A stretch of DNA of 64,000 bases from CAVSIP01 sp963728075 (lineage in GTDB: Bacteria > Actinomycetota > Actinomycetes > JAFAQI01 > DASSKL01). The position numbers and the translations under genes were made by a program. The notes under the pieces were generated by a model. The model was given only the letters and a program-made list of their open reading frames with translations, did no database searches and had not been told where the DNA came from. Position 1 is the stretch's first letter. Every line of letters begins with the position of its first letter. The stretch lies in the NCBI GenBank assembly GCA_963728075.1, contig CAVSIP010000002.1:81394-145393 (forward strand). The letters run 5' to 3'. Of this stretch, positions 44,567 through 53,484 are shown piece by piece.

Positions 44567-46645
44567 GTGCCCGAGCGCGAGTCCTTCCCCCGCCAGAGCG
44601 CCCGCACCCGACGGTTCACCCTCGGCGCGCCCCGGACGGTGAGCGTCGCGCCGGACGGGCGGGTGCACTTCCTGCGGTCCCGGGGTGGCGACGACCCGCA
44701 GACCTGCCTGTGGGTGTACGACCCGCGGACCGCCGCCGAGCGGCTGCTCGTCGACCCGGCGGCGCTGCTCTCCGGCGGGGTGGAGCACCTGCCGGAGCAG
44801 GAGCGTGCCCGCCGCGAGCGCAACCGGGAGCAGGCGGCCGGCATCGTCGGCTACTCCTGCGACCGCGACCACCGGGTGGCCGCCTTCGCACTGTCCGGCC
44901 GGGCCTGGGCCGCGGACCTGTCCTCCGGCGCCGCCCACGAGGTCTCCGACGTGGCGGGAGCCGTCGACCCGCGCCCGGACCCGACTGGGTCGCACGTGGC
45001 GTTCGTGGCCGCCGGCGCCCTGCACGTCGTCCCGGCGTCCGGGGGGCCGGAGGTGCTGGTGCTCTCCGACGACGACCCGGCGGTGTCGTACGGGCTCGCC
45101 GAGTTCGTCGCAGCGGAGGAGATGGGCCGCGACCGGGGCTTCTGGTGGGCGCCGGACGGCGCCGCCCTGCTCGTCGCCCGGGTGGACGAGAACCCCGTGC
45201 GCACGTGGTGGATCGCCGACCCGGCCCAGCCTGGGCGGGCGCCGACGCCGGTCCGCTACCCGGCGGCGGGAACGGCGAACGCCGACGTCCGGCTCGCCGT
45301 CGTGCGCCTGGACGGCAGTCGTACCGAGGTGGAGTGGGACCGAGCGGCGCTTCCGTACCTCACCAGGGTGTCCTGGGACGAGCGCGGGCCGCTGGTGTCC
45401 GTGCAGAGCCGGGACCAGCGACGCTGCGTGACGCTTGCCGCCGACCCGGGGTCGGGGGCCACGCACGTCGTGGCGGACTGGACCGACCCGCACTGGGTGG
45501 AGCTGGTCCCGGGTGTGCCGGCTCGGCTGCCGGACGGGCGGCTGGTGACCGTGGCGGACAGTGCGGGCGCGCGCCGGCTGCGGGTCGACGGCGACCCGAT
45601 GACCCCGGACGGTCTGCACGTGCGCGGGGTCGCCAGTGCGGACGGCGCGGGCGTGGTCTTCACGGCCCATGACCCGGAGCACCCCGAGGAACAGCACGTC
45701 TGGCGCTGGTCGGATGCCGGTCTCGAACAGCTCAGCGAGGGTGCCGGCGTCCACGGTGCGGTCGCAGCGGGCGACACGCTCGTCCTGAGCTCGTCGACGC
45801 TGGCGACGCCGGGCAGCCGGTACGAGGTCCGGGCGCGCGGCGCGGCGGCCGGGCGCCTGACCAGCCTGGCCGAGACGCCCGCCGTCGAGCCCCGGGTGCG
45901 GTTGCTGACGGTCGGCGAACGGCGCCTGCGCTGCGGGCTGCTGCTCCCCAGCGGGCACCGGCCCGGCAGATCCCTGCCCGTCCTGCTCGACCCGTACGGC
46001 GGCCCGCACGCCCAGCGGGTCGTGGCAGCCGCGAGCGCCTGGGCCACCTCCCAGTGGCTCGCCGACCAGGGGTTCGCCGTGCTGGTGGTCGACGGCCGGG
46101 GGACCCCGGGCCGGGGCCCCGAGTGGGAGAAGTCGGTCGCGGGCGACCTCGCCGAGCCGGTGCTCGCCGACCAGGTCGACGCCTTGCAGGCCGTGGCGGC
46201 AGCGGAGCCCGACCTGGACCTGAGCCGGGTCGCCATCCGGGGTTGGTCGTTCGGCGGGTATCTCGCCGCGTTGGCCGTCCTGCGCCGTCCGGACGTCTTC
46301 CACGCCGCGGTAGCAGGCGCTCCCGTCACCGACTGGCGGCTCTACGACACCCACTACACCGAGCGGTACCTGGGTCAGCCCGCCACCTCGCCCGAGGCCT
46401 ACGAGCGGTCGTCACTGCTTGCAGACGCGCACCGGCTGGAGCGCTCGCTGCTGCTCGTCCACGGTCTTGCCGACGACAACGTCGTCGTGGCGCACACCCT
46501 CCAGCTGTCGGCACGGCTGCTGGAGGCGGGACGGCCGCACACGGTCCTCCCGTTGTCGGGGGTGACCCACATGACCCCCCAGGAGGTCGTCGCGGAGAAC
46601 CTCCTCCTGCTGCAGGTGGACTTCCTGCGGCGCGCGCTGGGGTGA
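44567..46645 (+). CDS. S9 family peptidase (dipeptidyl peptidase IV-like)
   Basis: 692 aa. The N-terminal beta-propeller carries FVAAEEMGRDRGFWWAPDG, the double-Glu motif that anchors the free N-terminus of substrates in DPP IV. The C-terminal alpha/beta hydrolase domain has GWSFGGY (nucleophile Ser561), Asp in HGLADDNVV and His in GVTHMTPQ. No signal peptide, so probably cytoplasmic, releasing N-terminal dipeptides. Confidence 0.92.
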   Translation: MPERESFPRQSARTRRFTLGAPRTVSVAPDGRVHFLRSRGGDDPQTCLWVYDPRTAAERLLVDPAALLSGGVEHLPEQERARRERNREQAAGIVGYSCDRDHRVAAFALSGRAWAADLSSGAAHEVSDVAGAVDPRPDPTGSHVAFVAAGALHVVPASGGPEVLVLSDDDPAVSYGLAEFVAAEEMGRDRGFWWAPDGAALLVARVDENPVRTWWIADPAQPGRAPTPVRYPAAGTANADVRLAVVRLDGSRTEVEWDRAALPYLTRVSWDERGPLVSVQSRDQRRCVTLAADPGSGATHVVADWTDPHWVELVPGVPARLPDGRLVTVADSAGARRLRVDGDPMTPDGLHVRGVASADGAGVVFTAHDPEHPEEQHVWRWSDAGLEQLSEGAGVHGAVAAGDTLVLSSSTLATPGSRYEVRARGAAAGRLTSLAETPAVEPRVRLLTVGERRLRCGLLLPSGHRPGRSLPVLLDPYGGPHAQRVVAAASAWATSQWLADQGFAVLVVDGRGTPGRGPEWEKSVAGDLAEPVLADQVDALQAVAAAEPDLDLSRVAIRGWSFGGYLAALAVLRRPDVFHAAVAGAPVTDWRLYDTHYTERYLGQPATSPEAYERSSLLADAHRLERSLLLVHGLADDNVVVAHTLQLSARLLEAGRPHTVLPLSGVTHMTPQEVVAENLLLLQVDFLRRALG

Positions 46646-46649
46646 GCGG

Positions 46650-46829
46650 TCAGCTGGCGACGGCCACCGCGCCAGGGCAGTGCTCGTGCGTGGCGATGAA
46701 CCTGCTGAGCCGTTCCGGGTCCCGCGGCGGCAGCACGACCACGGTGGTCTCGCCGCACGTGCCGCAGCGCAGACGTGCGGTCGGGCGTCCTTTCGTCTCC
46801 TGGACGTCGTAGCTCACCCAGCCGGCCAT
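46650..46829 (-). CDS. Small zinc-knuckle-like protein
   Basis: 59 aa. It starts MAGWVSYDVQETKG and has CGTCGE followed 20 residues later by THEHC, a CXXC...HXXXC-like arrangement that could bind zinc. The ATG has AAGGAG 6-7 nt upstream. It lies 4 nt from the S9 peptidase stop, convergent. Family not recognised. Confidence 0.65.
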   Translation of the reverse strand: MAGWVSYDVQETKGRPTARLRCGTCGETTVVVLPPRDPERLSRFIATHEHCPGAVAVAS

Positions 46830-47107
46830 GGCGCTCCTTCCCCCGGTCTGTTGCTCCCGGCTTGTGCCCCGAACCTGGCCTCAGTTCACCATCGGTCCCG
46901 GGCGGTTCTGCACATAGCACCAGCGGGTGGTTCCGGTTCCCCCGAACGGCGGTGTACGGACCGGAATGAGCCCTGACAAGCCCCCGTATTCGCACCAACT
47001 CGGGCAAGTTGCTCCGAACGGACTAATCAGGTCGAGCCATGTTCTGCCGCTGCTGCAGGTGTGACCGGCGAAGCGACCGGCTTCGCCGCAGGCAAGGGGG
47101 ATTTCCA

Positions 47108-47833
47108 ATGACTGAGCTGCACACTCCGTTTCTCGCGCGCATGACGCCGTTCCTCGTCGCCGCTGCCGCCGCCGTTGCATCCAGCGCGAGTGGCGTGGCG
47201 GTGTACCACGCGGCGTTCGCAGGGCCGGCCGCCGGCTGTGTGACGCCGCCCTCCGCGTCGGGCGTCTCAGCGGCCGGCAGCGCGTCCGCGGCGCTGTCCG
47301 GCGGCGCCGCCGAGGCCTCCGGTGTGGGGTCGGCGCAGGGCGCTCCGGCGCAGGCGCCGGTCGACGCGAAGTCCTGCGCCCAGGCTGCGCGGGCCACCGC
47401 GACCCAGGTGCGGGCGCAGGCCGACAGCCGTGCGCGCCAGGCGGTGGCCACGGCGACGACCGCGCGGACGGCGACGACGGAGCAACCCCCGCCCCCGCCC
47501 GCGACCGTGACCGGTACCGGTTCGGCCGAGGGCGACGGCACGGGTGTCTCCGGCGACGTCACCGGACGGGTGGAGGCGGTGCCGCCGTCGACGCCGGACC
47601 TGCAGACGACGCTGCGCACCGTCCTCGAGCAGAGCCTCGCGCCGGTCACCGTGTCGGTGAATGACGGCGCGCAGACCACCCGTTCCTGGTCGTCGGCGCC
47701 TGCGCCGCTGGCCGTCCAGCGCACCGACGACGGCGCCACGGCAAGCGTGGCCCCCGGTGGCGCAGCGGCGCACGGGTCCGCGGCCGCCTCGACCGGGTCC
47801 GTCAGCGTCGTCGGCGGTGGCAGCGTCGGCTGA
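47108..47833 (+). CDS. Ala-rich secreted protein of unknown function
   Basis: 241 aa from ATG 47108 with a GGGGGA ribosome site. The N-terminal hydrophobic stretch (MTPFLVAAAAAVASSASGVAV) is a signal peptide or anchor. The rest is Ala/Ser/Thr/Gly-rich with two Cys (about residues 44 and 89) and little predicted order. A 9-bp hairpin, CGGCGAAGC-GACCG-GCTTCGCCG (47066-47088), sits just before the ribosome site and could affect translation. Not recognised. Confidence 0.6.
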   Translation: MTELHTPFLARMTPFLVAAAAAVASSASGVAVYHAAFAGPAAGCVTPPSASGVSAAGSASAALSGGAAEASGVGSAQGAPAQAPVDAKSCAQAARATATQVRAQADSRARQAVATATTARTATTEQPPPPPATVTGTGSAEGDGTGVSGDVTGRVEAVPPSTPDLQTTLRTVLEQSLAPVTVSVNDGAQTTRSWSSAPAPLAVQRTDDGATASVAPGGAAAHGSAAASTGSVSVVGGGSVG

Positions 47834-47847
47834 CCGTCCGTACGGCA

Positions 47848-47878
47848 CAAGGCCCCCGGCGTACGGTCGGGGGCCTTG
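47848..47878. terminator. Bidirectional hairpin terminator
   Basis: CAAGGCCCCCG and CGGGGGCCTTG form an 11-bp stem with a 9-nt loop between two convergent genes. Confidence 0.75.
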
Positions 47879-47884
47879 CGCACG

Positions 47885-49171
47885 TCATCGGGCGGGACGC
47901 CGCCCGCGCCGGCGCTTCGCGGCGTACATCGCCTGGTCGGCGCGGGACAGGAGCGCTTCCGCACTGTCGTCCGGCCCGGCTTCGGCCACTCCGAAGCTCG
48001 CCCCCACGGAGACGGTGCGCCCCTCCATGTCGATCGGTGTCACCAGCCGCTTCTGCAGTCGTGCGGCCACGGCCTGCGGGTCGATGTCGGGCTGCAGCTC
48101 GGGGCACACGACGACGAACTCGTCGCCGGCCAGCCGGCCCACCGTGTCCTCGGCGCGTACTGCGTGGCGCAGCCGTTCGGCGACGGCGACGAGCACGCGG
48201 TCGCCCGCGTCGTGCCCGTACCGGTCGTTGACGCTCTTGAAACGGTCCAGGTCGAAGAAGATCACCGCGAGCTTGTCCGGGTGCCGCTTGTGGTGTGCCA
48301 CAGCCAGCCGCAGCCGGTCCAGCAGGAGGGCCCGGTTGGCCAGCCCGGTCAGCGGGTCGTGCAGGGCCAGCCACTGGAGTCGCTCGGCGTGCCGGTGCCG
48401 GTCGGACACATCGAGCACCTGCAGGACGAAGTACCGGGGTGCGTTGTCGGGCGTGCGCACCACCGTCGCCGACAGCTGCGCCCAGACGAGGTGGCCGTCG
48501 CGTCGCACGTAGCGCTTGTCGAGCTGGAAGCGCGTGGTCCGGCCGGCCCGCACCTCGTCCATGTGCTCCTGCTGGTGCGGCACGTCCTCCGGGTGGGTGA
48601 TGTCGCGGAAGGTGCGCTCGGACAGCTCGGCGATGCCGTAGCCGAGCAGCTCCTCGAACGCGGCGTTGACGCGCAGGAACCGGCCGTCCAGATCGGTGAG
48701 GGCCATGCCGATCGGCGCGTTCTCGAAGGACAGCCGGAGCAGGGCCTCGGTCTCCGTCAGCCGGTGCAGCACCGCCTCGAGCTCGCGTCGGGCCTCCACG
48801 CGGTCGGTCACGTCGCGGGAAGCGGTGACCACCTCGTGCACCCGGCCCGCGGCGTCGCGCACGACCATGACCGCGGTCTCCAGCCAGGCGTACATGCCGT
48901 TCGGGCGCCGGAAGCGGTGCAGCACGGGCTGCGGGCTCTCGGGCAGCCAGAGCCCGCCCGGTTGCTGCCCGAGCGCCGCGGCGTCGTCCGGGTGCAGCAT
49001 CGAGGCACCGTCGCACCCGACGAGGTCCGACGGTTCCCAGCCCACGACCCGTCGCGCCGCCGGGGAGACGTAGCGGAAGACGCCGTTCGGGCCGCACCGC
49101 ACCACGAGGTCGCTGCTGAGGGCGAGCAGCTCGTCCAGGGCCGGCTGCGGCGTCAGGGTGCTGTCGGGCAT
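47885..49171 (-). CDS. PAS-PAS-GGDEF diguanylate cyclase
   Basis: 428 aa from ATG 49171 (GAGGAGG ribosome site). Two PAS domains (about 12-125 and 140-260) precede a GGDEF domain beginning LALHDPLTGLANRALL. The active-site loop is AGDEF (348-352), the first Gly changed to Ala, a variant often still active. The inhibitory I-site RAED (339-342) is exactly five residues upstream. FFDLDRFKSVND holds the metal Asp. It should make c-di-GMP in response to a PAS-sensed signal; no membrane segment. Confidence 0.92.
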   Translation of the reverse strand: MPDSTLTPQPALDELLALSSDLVVRCGPNGVFRYVSPAARRVVGWEPSDLVGCDGASMLHPDDAAALGQQPGGLWLPESPQPVLHRFRRPNGMYAWLETAVMVVRDAAGRVHEVVTASRDVTDRVEARRELEAVLHRLTETEALLRLSFENAPIGMALTDLDGRFLRVNAAFEELLGYGIAELSERTFRDITHPEDVPHQQEHMDEVRAGRTTRFQLDKRYVRRDGHLVWAQLSATVVRTPDNAPRYFVLQVLDVSDRHRHAERLQWLALHDPLTGLANRALLLDRLRLAVAHHKRHPDKLAVIFFDLDRFKSVNDRYGHDAGDRVLVAVAERLRHAVRAEDTVGRLAGDEFVVVCPELQPDIDPQAVAARLQKRLVTPIDMEGRTVSVGASFGVAEAGPDDSAEALLSRADQAMYAAKRRRGRRPAR

Positions 49172-49316
49172 CGCCGCCTCCTCGCCCAGGGACCCCACGG
49201 TACGGGCGGAGGCGACGTGCAGGGCAGGGCCCAACGTCCACCGTGACCTTCGGCACTCCCGCGGGCGGCACCGCGGGCACACGATGGCGGTACGCCCCGC
49301 CCCGCAGGAGGTCGGC

Positions 49317-50444
49317 ATGGCAGGCCGCGGCGATCGCCCCCTCTCGCCTCTCGGTGCAGCCCTGGATGTCTTCCAGCTCCGTGCCCTGCTCACCGCTGTC
49401 GCCCACGCCCGGGAGCTCGCGGCGGGCGCGGTAGTCGATGCCGACTTCCTCCTGGCGGCGCGGCGCGCGTTCCTGCCGTTGCCGTTCGACCGGCCCCGCG
49501 CGGTGCACACCGAGCCCTTCCCGCCCGAGCCGGCCGACGTGGACAGCGACCTGGCCGGGCGCCGGGTGGCCGTGGTGGCCAGCGGTGGCAGCGGCGCGCT
49601 GGCGTGCGTGGTCGGTGTCGCCCGGGCGCTGGAGGAGGCGGGTGCGCGGCCGTCCCTGTACTCGCTGTGCTCGGGGTCGGCGCTGTTCGGGTTTCCCCTG
49701 GCCGCCGGGCTGCCGGCGGAGGAGGTCGCGCGGTTCGCGCTGAGCCTCGACGCGCGCAAGCTCGTCGACCCGCAGTGGCGGCGCCTGCTCGCGCTGGTGC
49801 CGACGCTGGGCCGGGGGTTCGCCGGCATCCTGGCCGGTGACCGGATCGAGCAGACCTACCGCGAGCTGCTGGGCGACCTGACACTCGGGGAGCTGCCGAC
49901 CCCGGCGTACGTGCCGATCTGGAACATCGAGGAGAACCGGCTGGAGTACCTGGGCCCGCGGACCTACCCCCACGTGTCGGTGGCCCGCGCGGTCCGGATG
50001 GCGATCGCGCTGCCGCTGTTCCTCAACCCGGTCGAGCTCGACGGCAGCCACTGGTGCGACGGCGGACTGGTCGAGATCCTGCCCGTCCGCCCGGTGCTCG
50101 AGCTCGAGCGCAAGCCGGACGTCGTGTTCGCCGTCCAGGCGTTCTACCCGTCGGAGTTCGCCGGTGAGGACGTACGCGGCTGGGAGCGCGAGCCGCTGAG
50201 CATCCTGCGGATCGCCTCGCAGGTGCGGACCGCCCAGCACGTCGAGCTCGCGCGCCAGAACCTCGCGTGGTTGCGGCGGGAGTGCGACACCCGCCTGGTG
50301 GAGCCGGTGCCCTACCGGATGGTGCGGGGCGTCGGCTTCTACCGCGAGTTCCTCGAGACCTCGGAGTGGCCGGACTTCATGCGTCTGGGACGGGCGGCCA
50401 CCCGGAAGGCGCTGCGGGGTACGGCGCTGCCGACGTCGGCGTAG
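49317..50444 (+). CDS. Patatin-like phospholipase family protein
   Basis: 375 aa from ATG 49317 behind a perfect AGGAGG. The core begins RRVAVVASGGSGALACVVGVARALEEAG (oxyanion Gly-rich loop), with the Ser region CSGSALFGFPLA in place of the usual GXSXG, and the catalytic Asp in WCDGGLVEILPV. The changed elbow (S-G-S-A-L) makes hydrolase activity less sure. No signal peptide. Likely membrane lipid hydrolysis. Confidence 0.8.
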   Translation: MAGRGDRPLSPLGAALDVFQLRALLTAVAHARELAAGAVVDADFLLAARRAFLPLPFDRPRAVHTEPFPPEPADVDSDLAGRRVAVVASGGSGALACVVGVARALEEAGARPSLYSLCSGSALFGFPLAAGLPAEEVARFALSLDARKLVDPQWRRLLALVPTLGRGFAGILAGDRIEQTYRELLGDLTLGELPTPAYVPIWNIEENRLEYLGPRTYPHVSVARAVRMAIALPLFLNPVELDGSHWCDGGLVEILPVRPVLELERKPDVVFAVQAFYPSEFAGEDVRGWEREPLSILRIASQVRTAQHVELARQNLAWLRRECDTRLVEPVPYRMVRGVGFYREFLETSEWPDFMRLGRAATRKALRGTALPTSA

Positions 50445-50482
50445 CGACTGGCGACCCGGACGCGGCTGGGGGATCATGCGGC

Positions 50483-51970
50483 GTGACACCCGCCGTCAGC
50501 CTCGCGCTCCTCGTGGGTGCGGCCGTGCTGCTCGTCTCCGTGGGGGCGGTACGGCTGTCCTCGCGGGTGGGTGTCCCCAGCCTGCTCCTCTACCTCGCGC
50601 TCGGCCTGGCTCTGGGCGAGAGCGGCGCGGGCATCGGCTTCCACGACGCCCAGCTCGCCCGCGACGTCGGCCTGGGAGCGCTGGCGATCATCCTGGCCGA
50701 GGGCGGCCTGACCACCCGGTGGCACCACATCCGCCCGGCGCTGCCGTCTGCGGCCGCGCTGGCCACCGTCGGGGTCGCGGTCAGCGTCGCCGTCACCGCT
50801 GTCGTCGCTCGTTTCGTGCTCGACACCTCGTGGCGCAGCGCGGTCCTGCTCGCCGCGATCGTGTCCTCGACGGACGCCGCCGCCGTGTTCTCGGTCCTGC
50901 GCCGGTTGCAGCTGCCACCGCGCCTGGTGGCCGTCGCCGAGGCGGAGTCGGGGTTCAACGACGCCCCGATCGTCATCCTCGTCGCGCTGCTGGCCGCGAC
51001 CGGCGAGCTGTCCACGGCGCACGTCGCGCTGGACATCGCCTACGAGCTCGCCGCCGGCGCCGTCATCGGCCTGGCCGTCGGCACGCTCGGGGTGGTGCTG
51101 CTCCGGCAGGCGGCGCTGCCGGCGGCGGGGCTGTACCCGGTGGCCGTCATGGGCTTCGCCATCGCCGCGTACGCCGCGGCCAACAGCGCCGGGGCGTCGG
51201 GGTTCCTCGCCGTCTACCTGGCCGCCGTGCGGATCGGGAACGCACGGCTGCCGCACCGGCAGGCCACCCGCGGGTTCGCGGAGGGCCTGGCCTGGCTCGC
51301 GCAGATCGGGTTGTTCGTCATGCTCGGCCTGCTCGCGGTGCCCTCCCGCCTCCCCGGGGAGATCGGCCCGGCGCTGGCCATCGGTGCCGTGCTGCTCCTG
51401 GTCGCCAGGCCGCTGTCGGTGGCGGCCTCCACGGCGGCCTTCCGGCTGCCCTGGCGCCAGCAGGCCGTGCTGTCGTGGGCGGGCCTGCGCGGCGCGGTAC
51501 CGATCGTGATGGCCACCGTGCCGTTGACCACGGACTACCCCGGCGCGAGCCGGGTCTTCGACATCACGTTCGTGCTGGTCGTCGTGTTCGCGCTGGTACA
51601 GGCGCCCACACTCGCGCCGACCGCCCGGCTGCTGCGCGTCGTACGGCCGGAGGAGGTACGCGACATCGCGGTCGAGAGCGCGCCGCTCGAGCACCTGGGC
51701 GCGGACGTCATCGACCTGCAGGTCCCGCGAGGCTCGCGCCTGCACGGCGTCGAGGTCTGGGAGCTGCGCATGCCCGAGGGTTCGTCGGTGGCCCTCGTCG
51801 TCCGGTCGGAGAACGCCTTCGTGCCGGTGCCGACGACCGTGCTGCAGCAGGGCGACCAGCTCCTCGTGGTCACCACCGCCGCCGCGCGGGACGAGGCCGA
51901 GCGCCGCCTGCGCGCGGTGCACCGCCGCGGCCGGCTGGCCCGCAGCCTCGGTGAGCTGGGCGAGCCGTAG
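50483..51970 (+). CDS. Cation/proton antiporter (CPA1 type) with TrkA-C domain
   Basis: 495 aa. About 12 hydrophobic segments; the ion-binding helix has AESGFNDAPIVILVALL (the Asn-Asp motif of CPA1), with SWAGLRGAVPIVMA later. The C-terminal 110 residues form a TrkA-C domain (DVIDLQVPRGSRLHGVEVWELRMP), which in K+/H+ antiporters binds regulatory nucleotides, in some families c-di-AMP. GTG start at 50483; upstream extension overlaps the patatin gene. Confidence 0.9.
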   Translation: MTPAVSLALLVGAAVLLVSVGAVRLSSRVGVPSLLLYLALGLALGESGAGIGFHDAQLARDVGLGALAIILAEGGLTTRWHHIRPALPSAAALATVGVAVSVAVTAVVARFVLDTSWRSAVLLAAIVSSTDAAAVFSVLRRLQLPPRLVAVAEAESGFNDAPIVILVALLAATGELSTAHVALDIAYELAAGAVIGLAVGTLGVVLLRQAALPAAGLYPVAVMGFAIAAYAAANSAGASGFLAVYLAAVRIGNARLPHRQATRGFAEGLAWLAQIGLFVMLGLLAVPSRLPGEIGPALAIGAVLLLVARPLSVAASTAAFRLPWRQQAVLSWAGLRGAVPIVMATVPLTTDYPGASRVFDITFVLVVVFALVQAPTLAPTARLLRVVRPEEVRDIAVESAPLEHLGADVIDLQVPRGSRLHGVEVWELRMPEGSSVALVVRSENAFVPVPTTVLQQGDQLLVVTTAAARDEAERRLRAVHRRGRLARSLGELGEP

Positions 51971-51984
51971 GCAGGGGCGCGACG

Positions 51985-52281
51985 TCAGTGCAACGGGAGC
52001 GCGGCGTGCACGCGGGTCCCGGTCGGTTGCTGGGCGCAGACGTGCAGATGACCACCGACGAGGGTGGCCCGTTCCCGCATGCCGATGAGTCCCAGCCCGT
52101 ACCGCGTGCCACCGGGTAGGTCGGCACTGATCGTCTTGACCGCTTCACCGATCTCGATCAGCCGCACCCGCACGGCGTCGAAGATCAGTCCGTTGGACAG
52201 GTCGCCGTGGGTGAGGTGTTGGCGGATCGCACCGATCGCCACGGCGATATCGACGAGGCGTTGGTCGTCGTAGCGGCTTAC
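51985..52281 (-). pseudogene. Chimera: N-terminal half of HepT fused to C-terminus of a sensor histidine kinase
   Basis: The first half (SNGLIFDAVRVRLIEIGEAV) matches the intact HepT at 61.7-62.1 kb nearly word for word. After about residue 50 the sequence becomes YGLGLIGMRERATLVGGHL, then GTRVHAALPL, the end of a NarL-type histidine kinase ATPase domain. The HepT RX4HXY toxin motif is therefore missing. The expected GTG start, which would overlap the MNT stop, reads GTA; only an internal GTG at 52242 could be used (85 aa). Confidence 0.8.
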
Positions 52282-52784
52282 AGCCGGACCAGCTCGGCTA
52301 GCACCTGCGGGCGCACGCCGGGTTTCAGATCACCGACGGGTATCAACTCGACCCGGGCACTCAACAGCGCTTCCAGCTCCTCGGTGAGTCGGCCGAGTGT
52401 CAACAGGCTCATCGTGTCGGGTAGGTCGACCAGCAGGTCCACGTCGCTGTCTGGGCCTTCCTCGCCCCGGGCGACGCTGCCGAACACACCGAGCAAGCGC
52501 ACGTCATAGTCGGAGAGGACGCGTCTGATCGCTGCGCGTCGCCGTCGCACCTCTACCCCTAGCGGACCGGACAACGAGCCACGTTCGGGGCGACGCAACT
52601 GCATGTCCAACCGGTAGCCGGTAGCTGCGACCAGTGACGCCAACGTCGGCAGTGACGGCTGACGCCGGCCGGCCTCGTAGACGCTGATCACGCTCTGCGT
52701 CGTACCGGCCCTGGCTGCAAGCTCAGCCTGAGACAGCCCCGCTTTCTCTCGCGCGGTCCGCAGCACCTCTGCCGCCGAGTCCAT
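52278..52784 (-). CDS. XRE-MNT fusion antitoxin (MntA-like)
   Basis: 168 aa. An XRE helix-turn-helix (TAREKAGLSQAELAARAGTT, then SVISVYEAGRRQPS; residues 8-60) is fused to a minimal nucleotidyltransferase with GVFGSVARGEEGPDSDVDLLVD (about 98-120), all catalytic Gly-Ser and Asp-X-Asp residues present. In MntA-HepT systems this enzyme AMPylates and neutralises the HEPN toxin. Here the partner HepT downstream is broken, so this is an orphan antitoxin. It starts at ATG 52784 from a leaderless promoter. Confidence 0.88.
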   Translation of the reverse strand: MDSAAEVLRTAREKAGLSQAELAARAGTTQSVISVYEAGRRQPSLPTLASLVAATGYRLDMQLRRPERGSLSGPLGVEVRRRRAAIRRVLSDYDVRLLGVFGSVARGEEGPDSDVDLLVDLPDTMSLLTLGRLTEELEALLSARVELIPVGDLKPGVRPQVLAELVRL

Positions 52785-52791
52785 TCCATCG

Positions 52792-52797
52792 ACTATA
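52792..52797 (-). promoter_or_regulatory. -10 element of leaderless promoter (XRE-MNT, copy 1)
   Basis: TATAGT on the minus strand, 7 nt before ATG 52784. The 217 nt up to the next gene are AT-richer than the core and hold no gene. Confidence 0.6.
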
Positions 52798-53001
52798 GCG
52801 GATCGTGCATATCAACGGTCCACCGTAAGTCCGGGAAGAATCGGACCACAGCAGTTAAGTACGGCGACTCACGGATCAGGCAAAAGTCCAGTTCAGACGC
52901 GCAGACGCCGCAGTCGAGAGCCTTGCTACTCCACCCCTACCAGCCAACGGGTTCAGTGTGCGAACGATGACAGTCGAGATCAACACACGTAGCGGCCTTC
53001 C

Positions 53002-53355
53002 CTACTCGAGAACCGCACTCGAGCTTGGCTGGGCTTGGAGGGCTGCCAACACGGCATCGCACACGTCTGCGTGTCCTTCGCCGCGAAGTCGGATGAGTGC
53101 GCCGCCGGGTGACGCTACTGCGTCCACGTCAAGCCGCGTCTCCCGCGTGATGAACAGCGCGAGGAGTCCGACGGGAAACAGTAAGACCACCAGGATGTAG
53201 GCCCAGGTGGGACGCCATCGCTCACTGACGGCGAGCCGCGTCGGGCTCTGGCGGACAGCCGTAGCCCGTGGGACTGCTGCCATCGCGGCGGCAAGCGCGT
53301 TCAGGACCCCGTCGAGGCCGTCGCGAACCTCGTACTCGCGATCCAGGTACCTCAT
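53002..53355 (-). CDS. Small membrane protein of unknown function
   Basis: 117 aa. It begins MRYLDREYEVRDGLDGVLNA, has one central hydrophobic helix (AYILVVLLFPVGLLALFI) and a C-terminal soluble part (RLDVDAVASPGGALIRLRG). The ATG is preceded by a CATACT -10-like hexamer and 6 nt, suggesting another leaderless start. Not recognised. Confidence 0.6.
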   Translation of the reverse strand: MRYLDREYEVRDGLDGVLNALAAAMAAVPRATAVRQSPTRLAVSERWRPTWAYILVVLLFPVGLLALFITRETRLDVDAVASPGGALIRLRGEGHADVCDAVLAALQAQPSSSAVLE

Positions 53356-53484
53356 CCGGGCAGTATGGCGCCGTGTCCACGACCGCGTCAGACAACCACA
53401 CCAGGGATGAGCTGACGTGAGCAGTCCGCCGGCCGCTATCGGTCAGGAACACACCGTTCAAGCTGCCGCAGACACGGGCGCGGC

